From: Primula veris
Lineage: Eukaryota; Streptophyta; Magnoliopsida; Ericales; Primulaceae
Assembly: GCA_963682055.1 (NCBI GenBank)
Contig: OY821741.1
Location: 24,746,711-24,810,710 of the forward strand
Length of the DNA stretch: 64,000 nt
Direction of reading: 5' to 3'
How positions within the stretch are numbered: the stretch's first letter is position 1; each line of letters starts with the position of its first letter. The notes below the pieces were generated by a model. The model did no database searches, was not told where the DNA came from, and saw only the letters and a list, made by a program, of their open reading frames with translations. Below are positions 35,866-45,806 of the stretch, in pieces. The position numbers and the translations under genes are program-made.

Positions 35866-36425
35866 ATAAGTCAGTCAGACAAGCCCTCGACAGAAGCCAA
35901 GGTCTCTACATCGCCAGCAAAATGAATGTCCCGCAGCGAGCTTATTTGCGTGCAAAAAAAGCCTCTTCACCGAAGAATCCAAGCGGTTCACAGCAGCCGT
36001 GGCCTCAGTTACCCGAGCCATAGCATCAACCATACGCTCCGCTCGGGTAACGCCACGAGTGCCTTTCACATATTCATACACCTCTAGTGCATGAGCACGG
36101 GCCCAATACGCTTTGGCGAAGGATAGTAACAAGTCAGCGTCTTCGAAAACGGCCCCTAACACCAAGTTCAAGCTCGTCACCCGGCCCCGGGCATCATACC
36201 GGACCGACGAAGAGCTACTAGAAGATCTTTGGCCTTTCCCTTATTTACAGTATAAAGAGCCGTCTTCTTACTGAATTTCTCACCCAAATCACGTAACCGA
36301 TTTGATAGGTTAGAAATATGAATATTTAGATCCTCGATTTCGCGACGAGCAGAATACAGTTCAGAATTATTAGGCGACCTGGAACCTTCGGGATTAAAAA
36401 CAGGCCGTTCACCTAAACTACAAGA
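35866..36425 (-). pseudogene. Antisense coiled-coil ORF 2 of the Tat element (frameshifted)
   Basis: On the minus strand, frame one reads ARREIEDLNIHISNLSNRL and KTALYTVNKGKAKDLLVALR. Frame two, from about 36225, reads LGAVFEDADLLLSFAKAYWA and RVTEATAAVNRLDSSVKRLF. A further one-base shift near 35930 gives AGDVETLASVEGLSD and stop. The coherent coiled-coil pattern across shifts shows a once-open protein of about 180 residues. The start is unclear; TTTAG at about 36417 may be a splice acceptor. No known domain is recognised. Confidence 0.4.
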
Positions 36426-36708
36426 CGGTCAGGACCAGACCACCATAGCAAAGGGATTAACCGGTACCTGACACGATTTTATGTCCTTCAAAAGTACGAA
36501 GACAAGCAACAAGCAATGAACAAGAAAATGCAACAAGCAATGAACAAGAAAATGCAACAGCAAAACAAATAGGATGGAAACGGAGCAAAAATATTATATA
36601 CGTCCCCAGAATATGAACACTGTAACATACAAAAAGGCCCACAAGCCGGGCGCCAAAACAAAAACTTCATTAGCTACAACATTTAATAGAGCATGGTCAG
36701 TGGTCAAC

Positions 36709-39144
36709 CTAATCGAACGAAGGCCGGGGGGTCAAGGAACGAGGCGTGGCAGCACTGGAACGAGGAGTGGCAGCACCGGAATGAGGACGAGGCGCGGTGG
36801 AGACCGATTGCCTGTGTAACAACGGAAGTTTATCATCCCGAATATTTGCCCAATCCTGAGGAAGAGGAGGCGAAACACGAGGGGCTGGATAAGCAAAGGC
36901 CGACCATGCCGGGTGGGAAAGAGGCACCTTAGCCAAGTTCAAAGCCCGAACATGATAGCTGAATGCATAATAGTTAGCTCTCCTCATGAACTTGCCCCGT
37001 TCTTCTGCCTGAGACGCCTTCGCAGACGACAGTTGGGCTTCCAATGCCGCTTTCTCAGCACCTGCCTTCTCGGCCATAAGCACTTTCTCTGCCACAACCT
37101 TATCATTCTCCTGGTGCAGACGCACATTCTTGCCCACCAGCCTGGCATAATCCTCGGTCACCCTAGCCGCTTTAGCCTTATCCTTGGCCACGCGCTTCTC
37201 TTCGGCCAGCAAGTTAGCATTCTGCTCGACCAAGACCTCCATCTCAGCCACTAACTGGGCCTTCTCGGCCTCTAGCGCAAGGAAGCCATCCTTTAGGTCC
37301 ACGGTCACGAGGAACGTCTGCAAGAAAGCACCATATAAGATACCATCAAAGAACATGTCAGAATAAAATAACAAGGCAATAAAGCATACCCGAAGGACAT
37401 CAGCGCTGGCCTGATCAAGGGTCGCCACCCCAGGAAGAGCAGATATATCATCCATGTCCTTGTAGGCAAGGGGACCAATAACAGTATACCCCATCCTCGT
37501 GACTCAGGGTTGCTGAAGCAGATGATCGCCACACCGGCAATATAACGGTTCATGGACTCCCTGTCCACCACCACCTCCGCAGTTTCCTTGAAAACCTCCA
37601 CCTGACCCCTCACCCCGGCTGCAGCCAACTCGGTCTCCGGGACCTCATGCTCTTCCACCTCCAATTCCTCAGGGGCCAGATGTTCAGCCACCTCCTCCTC
37701 AACCCGAGGTGGCGAGATGTCAGGAAGAATCATCGTCTCCTCCTCCATGCCATCAAAGTTCATGTGCGTGAACAAGTCATCATATGACCCCTAAAACACA
37801 ACAATGCCCATAGACCGGGCAAGGGCAAGCGTAACCAACAGAGACGTCACAGACTGGAAGACAAAACACAGATAAAGACGGGGAAAACAAAATCAAAACT
37901 AACAAAATCAATACACATACCTCGGTTGGAGCCATCTTGTCCTCGGTGGAGACGGGCAAAATTGGACTCTTCATTGGAGGAGGTTGCATCACCACCTCCG
38001 AGCCCACCTCAGGCACCCCCTCGCTCCTCGAGGTCTCAGATACCCTTGCCCTCTTGGGAGTCTCATCCCGAGGCTCAGCTGATCATCGCCGAGTTGAACG
38101 ACCAACCCTCCTCCCACTTAGAGCCAGAACACGAGGATTAATGGCAGCCAGAAAATCCTCCTCAGTGTCATTGGGGATCACGGGCGCAGTGGTGCACCTG
38201 TTCCCCGGGTCAACCACGTACCCAAGCAACTTGGGAGCAACACGGCTATCTGCCCGCTTAGTGGGACCTGGGCCCCACCACTTTCACAGAGCCAGAAGAG
38301 TGTCCACATTGGGAACACCGAGCGCAGTCAAATCGGGAGCAACAACAGCGGGACCAGGAATACATCGACCAGGAGGACAGCAATTCCCGGATACGATAAC
38401 GATACCAAGGTTGTGCTCCTTGTTCGTATAGGGGATGTCAATAACAAGTCGAGCAAATGAACGCACTGACTTCAAATACGAACTCCGGAGATCAAAATGG
38501 AACCCATATATACCAAGCACATCCTTCAGCTCCACCGGCACGTTAGCCAATTTGGATAGCCTCTTTATACCGTTCAGTATATGGTAGCTATTCAGCACGA
38601 GTTGGCATGGCGCAATTTGGAAGGCCTCAAAGAAGGAAGCCATCCAGTCCGAAAGAGGGAGCTTCAGACCCCCGGTCAAAAGGGCTGACAAGCGAATCGC
38701 CACCTCACCTTCAGCAATGCGCCCGAGTGCCTCATTTTCGGACAAAGGAAGACGCACATGCATGTCGGGAGATATCCCTGCACGACTTTTAAAATCTTTC
38801 TCGGTAAAATGGCCAAGTTGGGCCAAGCATTGAGACAAATAATCCTGATAAAACACAGCAAAAACACGCCATTAATACAAAAGCTACAGCAACGAATACT
38901 AACCAGGATAACCAAAAGACAAATCCAATATAAAGTTTCCAAATCAACACAGCCTAAGCCTACACAGACCCAACAAAAGAAACATCCAACCAAATCAAGA
39001 CAATGCACCAACAAACAAACTACTACAGAAATTTACAGAGGAGCAAAGCCACATCAATAGAAGACAAGCCAACAAGGACAAACAAGTTGGGAGATTAAGC
39101 AAAGTCATAAACAGAGAATCACATAAGGAAACACTTACACTCAT
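36709..39144 (-). pseudogene. Antisense four-exon gene, plant 'putative gypsy-type transposon' (Transposase_28-like) protein
   Basis: Exons on the minus strand: 39144-39139 (ATGAGT), 38844-37921, 37790-37390 and 37317-36709, about 645 codons. Splice sites: donors GTAAGT, GTATGT and GTATGC; acceptors TTTTATCAG, TTGTGTTTTAG and TTTCTTGCAG. All joins are phase 0. Exon 2 holds a globular region (GLKLPLSDWMASFFEAF, APCQLVLNSYHILNGIKRL) that matches what I remember of Pfam PF04195. An acidic/Pro-rich linker follows, and exon 4 has a long coiled coil (LEAEKAQLVAEMEVLVEQN) and a Ser/Pro/Arg tail. This copy has two TGA stops in exon 2 (about 38284 and 38085) and a one-base frameshift in exon 3 near 37500, so it is a recent pseudogene. 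Its role is unknown; related ORFs occur on the antisense strand of Grande-like elements. Confidence 0.7.
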
Positions 39145-39926
39145 GATGATAGTAGGAAGGGGAGAGCAGCAGCAAATATACTAACAAGAGAGAGAAAGCC
39201 CAGAGAGAGTATCAACAAATAATTTCAGAGACAGACAAATCCTAGAGAGAGAAAATAAGGGATAAATGTTTTGGATTAATTATGAGGTAAAAACAAAAAG
39301 AATTACCCACATGAGATAAAGAACTAGTGCCGCATAAAAAGGAATAAAATAATAACTGTCCTTTCGTATGACAGAGGTTTCCCATTTTTCAGCCATAGAA
39401 AAGTCAACCGCTGCTATTTTCAAAAAAATAAACGCTCCAGATCCTGCCACGTAAAAAGGTACGTCCCACTACCCCATGAAGTTCACATCATAGTACCGAT
39501 ATAAACGGCTCATGGACCCCACCTTGGAAAGCGTACACAATACGCTAACTACAACAATGCAATACCATCGAGCAGTGCTTCATGAGAGATAGGGGACACC
39601 GAGCAAGTCAGATGCATACCGTTCCTCGGTCAACCACATGTAAGAAGGGTCTAGCAACGGTCTCCAGGGGGATAACCACGGTGTCCCATACTGAGGAAGA
39701 ACCTAAAATCATATCTCTCCAGGAGGCCGAACACAAACCAAGTGCCCGACTTCATACATATACACACGTCGAAGAACAATAAAGCTTTGAGAAATAGAAG
39801 CGGTAAACAAAACAGATAGTAAAATAATTTTATTCATCCTCAAAGGGGAAAAGAAAAACAGATACAACCGATGAAAACCACAAAAACAAACAGGCCAAAA
39901 GAAATCTTATTACAAAAGCACCACTT

Positions 39927-40283
39927 CTATTTTTGAACCCTAGAACTACCACCCTCATCGGCATCCCTCTTCGCCAAGAGCTGTTTGAGGCGCTCCTTTT
40001 CCCTAATCAAGCAGGAGATACCAACCTCCAATTGTTGCAAAGCATAAGACTGAGACTTACACTTCTCATCAACTTTATAACGAGCAGCCATCTTTTCATT
40101 CCAATACTGTTTAAACCTCCTGCATTCAGTTTCAGAACACTTGAGATGCACCTTCAGCCATGAAACCTCTCTCTTTTTCAACTCAAGAGGAGTCAAATCC
40201 TAAAAAATAGGAGGAGGCAACCTATAAAGGGGTTCATCCTCAAGAACCCTCCTTTTGGAAGCAGATCTAGTGATGGGAGACAT
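39927..40283 (-). pseudogene. Antisense small coiled-coil gene 4 (one in-frame stop)
   Basis: ATG at 40283 opens MSPITRSASKRRVLEDEPLY. A TAG interrupts after 27 codons, and the same frame continues with LKKREVSWLKVHLKCSETEC, a helix with KERLKQLLAKRD and a Ser-rich tail, stop at 39927. Total about 119 codons. The TATA box (minus TATAAATG, 40372-40379) lies 90 bases upstream, preceded by three repeats of a 33-base module. The function is unknown. It has the same size, layout and tail type as the neighbouring small genes, though sequence similarity to them is weak. Confidence 0.55.
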
Positions 40284-40390
40284 CTCAGAAAATAACAGGT
40301 TAGAAGAAACAAGAATTATAAAACAGAAGAGAGAAGGGAAGAATTAACAATAAAATACAAACATTAGGGAGCATTTATAAGGAACGAGAA

Positions 40391-40522
40391 GGCACAAAGT
40401 ACGAAGCGTTGCAACAGTTCAGTCAAAAAGAAATAGCAACAATACAAAGGGGCACAAAGTACGAGGCGTTGTAACAGCTCAGAATACGAAAAGGCACAAA
40501 ATACGAAGTGATGCAACAGTTC
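40391..40522 (-). promoter_or_regulatory. Three direct repeats upstream of antisense small gene 4
   Basis: GGCACAAAGTACGAAGCGTT followed by GCAACAGTTCA occurs from 40391, 40451 and 40493 with a few changes. The copies lie directly behind the TATA box at 40372-40379 and could be transcription-factor sites. Confidence 0.5.
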
Positions 40523-40714
40523 AAATGCAGAAAAGAAAATACAAATTACAAAAGGGATCCCAGTAGTTTAACCAAGAATAAAACAAGAAACAGGGGAAAA
40601 ATGCATCAAAAAACAAGCCCACTTAAATCAGGGATCAATGGGCGGGAAAGCCGAACTGCCGGACCGAGAAAAAGATCCCCGAGGATCCGCCCCGCCCAGG
40701 CTAGCCAGCCGAGC

Positions 40715-41098
40715 TCAAAACGAGGAATTAATATCGGCCAATGCCGACTTCTCCCGAGTCAAGGACGTAACACGGTCTCTAAGACGAGCATTTTCAACCA
40801 TCATGCTGCCAAGGCCTTGAGGACAGTTGTCAAACTCTTCCTGCGCTTGATCCCAAATCTCCTCATCCTCATACCAAGAGTTGGCTAATTGACCCCTCCT
40901 CAGCAACAACTGATCAAGCCGCAAACTCAAGGCCGAAATTTCAGTCCATTTGATAGTCTCCTCGGGATAGGAGTCGAACAGACTCAAGGCCAGATTGCCG
41001 TACTCCTTCTCAAGTTCAGCCATTCGGTGATGGACCCGAGACACCTCTACATCCAGGTCCTTCATCTGAGCATGATATCTCACCACTGGCTCAGACAT
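40715..41098 (-). CDS. Antisense small coiled-coil gene 5 (127 aa, intact)
   Basis: ATG 41098 to stop at 40715, no interruption. The protein is MSEPVVRYHAQMKDLDVEVS, a helix RVHHRMAELEKEYGNLALSL, a segment around WTEISALSLRLDQLLLRRGQ, then ENARLRDRVTSLTREKSALA. It is a near-continuous coiled coil with an acidic centre (WYEDEEIWDQAQEEF). The TATA box (TATAAATAG on the minus strand, 41197-41205) is 100 bases upstream. Behind that, TCAAAGATGTGTTTTCCCAG and TCAAAGATGCATGTTCCCAA form a direct repeat (about 41290-41225). It is intact in an element whose gag-pol is dead. No known domain is recognised. Confidence 0.65.
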   Translation of the reverse strand: MSEPVVRYHAQMKDLDVEVSRVHHRMAELEKEYGNLALSLFDSYPEETIKWTEISALSLRLDQLLLRRGQLANSWYEDEEIWDQAQEEFDNCPQGLGSMMVENARLRDRVTSLTREKSALADINSSF

Positions 41099-41476
41099 CC
41101 TTGAAAGTTATTACACAACAGAGGGAAATGAGGAGTAAGAAGCAAATAACAAGCTTATGAAAGATAATGGTGCAAACTAAAGAAAGATCTGAGGGCTATT
41201 TATAGGGCAAAAAGAGTGCATCATTAACTAAAAGTACTTGGGAACATGCATCTTTGACTGACAATATCTGGGAAAACACATCTTTGATCAGCTGACACAT
41301 GTCTCAGATCTCACGTCGGTACAACACCATACAAAAAGAAAGACAAACGAGATATTTGGTGATCCGATGATCTGACAAATTCCGAAAAATGACAAACCAC
41401 AAATGCAAGAAGAAAAACAATAGGAAGCAAATAGCTGTTTCATTAATAAAGATGGGTTACATGGGAAATTGTTACA

Positions 41477-41889
41477 TCAGAGAGCAAAACGGACAGAAAA
41501 TACAACCAAGAGAAGAAAGTATAAAACAGAAAGTACAACCAAGAGAAGAAAGTATAAACAGAGAGTGCAAGAGAATAAAGAATAAAATTTGGGTGGCTCG
41601 GGGGAAGTTGATCGGTATCGATGAGAAGGACCGGCCGATATTACAGTATCTTGTAGCGAAGGATTCCCCCTCAAGACATTGTTCTCGTCGACCAACGTCT
41701 GACGAGCACGCCGGCAGTATGCCAACTCGGCCCTCAACCAAGTCAACTCCCTTACCATCTCGGTATGATGGTAACGCATCACCTTCAACTCTTCTTCAGC
41801 ATCACGTAACATCTTCAGTACATCGCCATAAGAGGCCTCAAAACTTCCACTTGCAAGGCCAAGGCAGATGGGGTGAAAGGAACATACAT
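41477..41889 (-). pseudogene. Antisense small coiled-coil gene 6 (frameshifted homologue of 10912-11205)
   Basis: ATG 41889 opens MYVPFTPSALALQVEV, then one extra T (near 41848) shifts the frame. The homologous frame continues from about 41812 as MLRDAEEELKVMRYHH, EMVRELTWLRAELAYCRRAR and SAGPSHRYRSTSP. The protein at 10912-11205 has the same blocks and stops after STSP, whereas this copy runs on to 41477. The TATA box (TATAAATA on the minus strand) is at 41984-41991. The upstream GAATCCAAGAGTTTCTTCTG module is shared with 10912. Confidence 0.65.
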
Positions 41890-42368
41890 ATTGAACTTAT
41901 TAAGTTGCAACTTACAAAATAAGAATATGTATAGCAGAAAGAAATATGGGGGAGATTATAAAGAGAAACACGCTTCAAGGGGGTATTTATAGTTAATTAA
42001 TAGAGGCAATAAGGTGAGCAATCGCAACCGTTTGCCAAAAAGGTTTCAAGAAACGTGTGCATTAAAGAGACGCGTTTGTTCAGAAGAAACTCTTGGATTC
42101 GTGCCAAAAACTGAAAAAGATAAATATAAAGAAGGCTTCTACACGTGTCACACTGGAGAAGCGCAACAGTTTTTAAAAATATTAGAGTGCACAAGGCTCA
42201 AGAAAACCCATCATAACACCACATGTGTGGCTACAAGAGATACATCGAATACTATACGTTGGGAATGTAAACAGATAAGAATCAGAATAATGAAACATTT
42301 TATTAATTTCAATAATCCTGTTACAATGAGGTGATACCACCAAACAGAAAAGAAATTACAAAAGCAAA

Positions 42369-42707
42369 TTAGTCAGAGGAGCTTGCTTTAACGTCATCCG
42401 GTCCAGGTTTAGACCGAGCATGCAAATCCTTGAAGGCAAGCTTATAAACCCTTTTGGCCGCCTTATGTTTATCCCGAGAAGCCTCGAGCTTTTTAATCCG
42501 TTCATAGGCCCAATCCCGATCAGCCATCGTCACATGATGAGCTGCGTCCATATCAGATAGCCTCTTTCTTAAGTCAGGCACCCTGAGAACTTCTCTTGTC
42601 AAGACAGCAAACCGCCTCTTCATAATACGAGCCTTCTTTACTTCATTTTCTAAGTAAGCAAGATATTCGGGAGAGTTGTTTCCGGTAGAGCCATTGGGAG
42701 AAGCCAT
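42369..42707 (-). CDS. Antisense small coiled-coil gene 7 (112 aa, intact)
   Basis: ATG 42707 to stop at 42369. The start MASPNGSTGNNSPEYLAYLE and first helix match the gene at 9933-10271. The second half (KRLSDMDAAHHVTMADRDWA, RIKKLEAS, KRVYKLAFKDLHARSKPG) matches the gene at 9313-9633 almost residue for residue. The TATA box (minus TATAAAAAGG, 42756-42765) lies about 50 bases upstream. It is the gene closest to the 3' LTR. It looks functional as an ORF. The function is unknown. Confidence 0.7.
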   Translation of the reverse strand: MASPNGSTGNNSPEYLAYLENEVKKARIMKRRFAVLTREVLRVPDLRKRLSDMDAAHHVTMADRDWAYERIKKLEASRDKHKAAKRVYKLAFKDLHARSKPGPDDVKASSSD

Positions 42708-42755
42708 GATTTCATAAGCAAAGTGGTAAATAATTAGGCATGTGGGGGGTGCAAT

Positions 42756-42765
42756 CCTTTTTATA
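42756..42765 (-). promoter_or_regulatory. TATA box of antisense small gene 7
   Basis: TATAAAAAGG on the minus strand, about 50 bases before ATG 42707. The same arrangement occurs at 9875 and 9253 in the other element. Confidence 0.5.
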
Positions 42766-42961
42766 ATAAACAAATGTTGGGAAGATCAAGAGTCTCCTCG
42801 AAGCAAGATAGCATGCTTGAACTTCCCAATGACATTAATGGCCACAAGGAAACAGTTACAAATCTACTACGCTTCTCAATAAGACATTGGGAACAAGAAG
42901 ACCGAAGTAACATCCTTGTAAAACCGGACATGACTCCCTCGCCGTGGAAACCACACCGAAT

Positions 42962-42976
42962 AAGTCAGGGAGCACT
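42962..42976 (+). other. Polypurine tract of the Tat element
   Basis: AAGTCAGGGAGCACT directly precedes the 3' LTR and is conserved in the truncated element (reverse complement at 9070-9084). Confidence 0.6.
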
Positions 42977-43545
42977 TGATAGAACACAAAAATCAGACCC
43001 GAATATACCTATTCGGGTATGAACTGATCCACATGTTATTAATGGGTATCCAACGCATTTAGCATAAGACCCGGGGTATAACAATATTTTCCCACTTAAG
43101 GATAAGAGCATTTATCCAATTAAGGATTTTAGCCCATTCAATGAAAGTCCAGTGGAAAAGCCCATGAGATGACGGATGAGATGGAGACATCTGTCAACAT
43201 CCTATGAAGCATGAATGCCTATAAATAGCCAAGTACCTTCACTGGAAAAGGGACCAGAAAAATCACAAAGAAGAAGATAAAAGAAAGATATTTGTCAGAG
43301 CTTATCTCACTAGAAAGTAAGACGAGAGGAATTAAACAAAAGACCGAGCATAAAGGAAAAAGTACAAGATCAAGATCAAGATTTAACTATTAGACCGAGC
43401 ACAATTGTAATAAGAAATTGTAATCCGAGCAAGTACAATTACCGATCAATGAGAAAGAATAACATGTCCAATATTTATCTTCTTTAATTCACTTTAATAT
43501 TGTTGAAAAGCATAACGCCAACCCGTGAAAGTTATCGCTTTATCA
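42977..43545 (+). repeat. 3' LTR of the complete Tat-type element
   Basis: 569 bp, same termini as the 5' LTR, followed by target duplication ATCAT (43546-43550). About 17 substitutions from the 5' LTR. Confidence 0.95.
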
Positions 43546-43550
43546 ATCAT

Positions 43551-45394
43551 CTAGTGAGAACATTTTATAAACATAACGATTATGTGAAAACATGCGAAAT
43601 AGTGATTAGTGTATGTTACATTTTTGTCTGTTGCATTTGGTATTTTTACTTTACTTTTATAATATATCTGGATGAAGGTTTTTATGTAGTAACATATTGT
43701 GTATGTGTAATATATATTTACTAGGGTTGGTTGGGAATTTACGGACCTATTATTTGGTTTATTCTTATGGATTATGGATAGACAGTAATATATATATATA
43801 TAAATATATATATATTTATTTATTTATTATGTGTCATATACTTATGTGATATGTGTTGTAATTGAGAAGTGTGCATGTACTATGTGTTCAGTGATAATAT
43901 TCTCGCAACTTTAATTTTATCATTTTTATATTTAAATTTCGTTATAATTGCGTGAATACCAAAGTTTGGCGGGTGGTGAACTTAGAGCTCGTGGGATTGA
44001 ATTGATCAAAAGTAATAATTTTCTTTTATTTTCTAAATTTTGTTGAGGCGTAATATTCGTGTATGTATTTTATATATTTATGCTAGTTTTGAAAGGTATA
44101 ATCATTTGTGAGTTAGTCGGATGCGACAAAACTTGCAGATGAAGAGTTTTCTTATTTTTGATATCACCAGATACATGATTCACCGATTTGCTACCGGTCT
44201 TCATGAGTACGATGATATTATATTGGATTTTTATATTGATGGACGAACGAGGTACCGACTAGCAACCGGTCTTCGAGAGTACATTGATATAGTGATAAAA
44301 TTATATAATATTATTATTTTATTTGAGATTTGACGAAGTGTTGTGAGAATTTCCTTTTACTAATTTTTCAGTGTTCTATAGTTATGTTTTTTTTTACGTT
44401 TGGTTATGTGGGTGTCTATGTGATGTATGTGTAAGGGCTATCGGAATAATAATGCAATGAGTTTTTGTAACGCGTATAGGTATCTGGGTATGATAGTTGT
44501 ATGGATATGGTGGGGTTTGTGATACTCGTTTAGTGGAACTATAACCTGGTTATATGCGTGCTTTTATATTATATTTTTGAAATGTGTAATTAATATATTT
44601 CCTTTAAGTTTTTTGTCGTTTTAAAAATCTATTTTTACCATTAATGAATATTAAGATAAAATTGGATTTGTGTAAATATATATATATATATAAAATTTAC
44701 GGTTAGACATATATCGGAAATTACATTTCTTTCATGTTCAAATGTTAGCGAGTCAGATATTGCATTCTGTCTTTGATATCACACTAAATAATTTGGTGTT
44801 TGGGTATATAAATTTTTTCAAATAGAATCATTGTTTTGTCAATGTTATTAAGACGTGGTGTGTTTATACTTGGTTGAATTTACTTATGCAGTGTCTGCTT
44901 AATTATTTATAGCTAATAATGTTGAACTATAAAACAGGAAGTTCTTCTTGGACAATTTTGTGTAGCAGATTTAGAAATTTTACTCATTGAAGATTTTAAT
45001 AAATTTTACGTGTTGTTTGGTTTGGATGAAACATTTGTGAAATGATGTAAAAGGACTCCATGTATGGAAATGTGATTATATTTTGTTAACAAATACATGT
45101 TTATATTGTTTTATGATCTTATTAATAATATGTTTGGTTGTAAACTTAATGAGTATGAGAATATAGTAACAAGAAATGTGGTGACCATTCTATGGTGGGA
45201 ATTGTTAACATGGACTTTCTTTTAATTTTAACTTAGCTTCACCCTCCAATTCCTTTTCTATCAGTTTGGCGGTGGACTTCCTTTTACTAAAGTGGTTCTT
45301 TGTGGAAAGTTTTGGTGTGTGAGATTATGTATGATGTTTGGACTGATTTTTGGGCGATAGTAGTGTGTGCTAAATTTCGGGATGAATTTTTTTT
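43551..45394. other. AT-rich DNA without supported genes
   Basis: The continuation of the DNA into which the Tat element inserted. Small ORFs are not supported. The short similar phrases CTACCGGTCTTCATGAGTAC (44191) and CAACCGGTCTTCGAGAGTAC (44263) form a local direct repeat. It may be the internal 3' part of an old gypsy element, given the LTR-start motif at 45410. Confidence 0.4.
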
Positions 45395-45597
45395 TAAGTT
45401 GGGAAAAATGTAACGTCTTGGAAATCTCGATCTTTATCGTTAATTTTTATTAGTTTTCTAAATTAATATCAAGTGTATATATATGTGATATAAATAATGT
45501 ATTATTGCATATGTAATGATAATGTTGGCTTATAGCTGTAACTACTAATAATTTTGTGGGCTAAGGGGTCATTTAACTAAACTAAAAATATAAAACC
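45395..45597 (+). mobile_element. Possible LTR start of an old gypsy (Del/Tekay-like) element, interrupted by the copia insertion
   Basis: TTTCGGGATGAA, a purine-rich AAGTTGGGAAAAA and then TGTAACGTCTTGGAAATCTC mimic the 3' end of plant chromovirus-type elements, where the polypurine tract precedes an LTR beginning TGTAACG. The sequence resumes at 52558 after the copia element. I could not locate the far LTR end, so this is tentative. Confidence 0.35.
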
Positions 45598-45806
45598 TGT
45601 TGTAGGATATTATTGGGCTTATCTTGGTGTTTCCTAGCATATGTAACTCTATCCTCTATTATATAAAGAGGGTCAGAGTCTCTTGATGTATCTCTATATA
45701 CACTTGTATTAATGAATAAACACTTCGTCTGTTGTCTCTCATACCTCTCTCTATATCTATACATATCTTTATATATATCTATAACGAGCTAATATGTCAC
45801 ACAACA
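45598..45806 (+). repeat. 5' LTR of the copia element
   Basis: 209 bp with TATA box TATATAAAG at 45660-45668 and AATGAATAAA near 45712. It is followed directly by CGTTATCGGCAC, the probable primer-binding region (tRNA not identified). Confidence 0.95.

Larger units (their letters stand above)
26790..43545 (+). mobile_element. Complete Tat-type Ty3/gypsy LTR retrotransposon, 16.8 kb, with antisense gene cargo
   Basis: Two 569-bp LTRs (TG...CA), target duplication ATCAT (26785-26789 and 43546-43550), primer-binding site at 27361 and polypurine tract before 42977. The domain order protease, reverse transcriptase, RNase H, second archaeal-type RNase H, integrase identifies the plant Tat/Ogre/Retand-Grande group of Ty3/gypsy. 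The LTRs differ at about 17 of 569 positions by eye (3%). Gag-pol carries about ten in-frame stops, several frameshifts and lost catalytic residues, so this copy is not autonomous. Between integrase and 3' LTR lie 9.5 kb, made of a hairpin repeat array and genes on the opposite strand. Confidence 0.95.
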
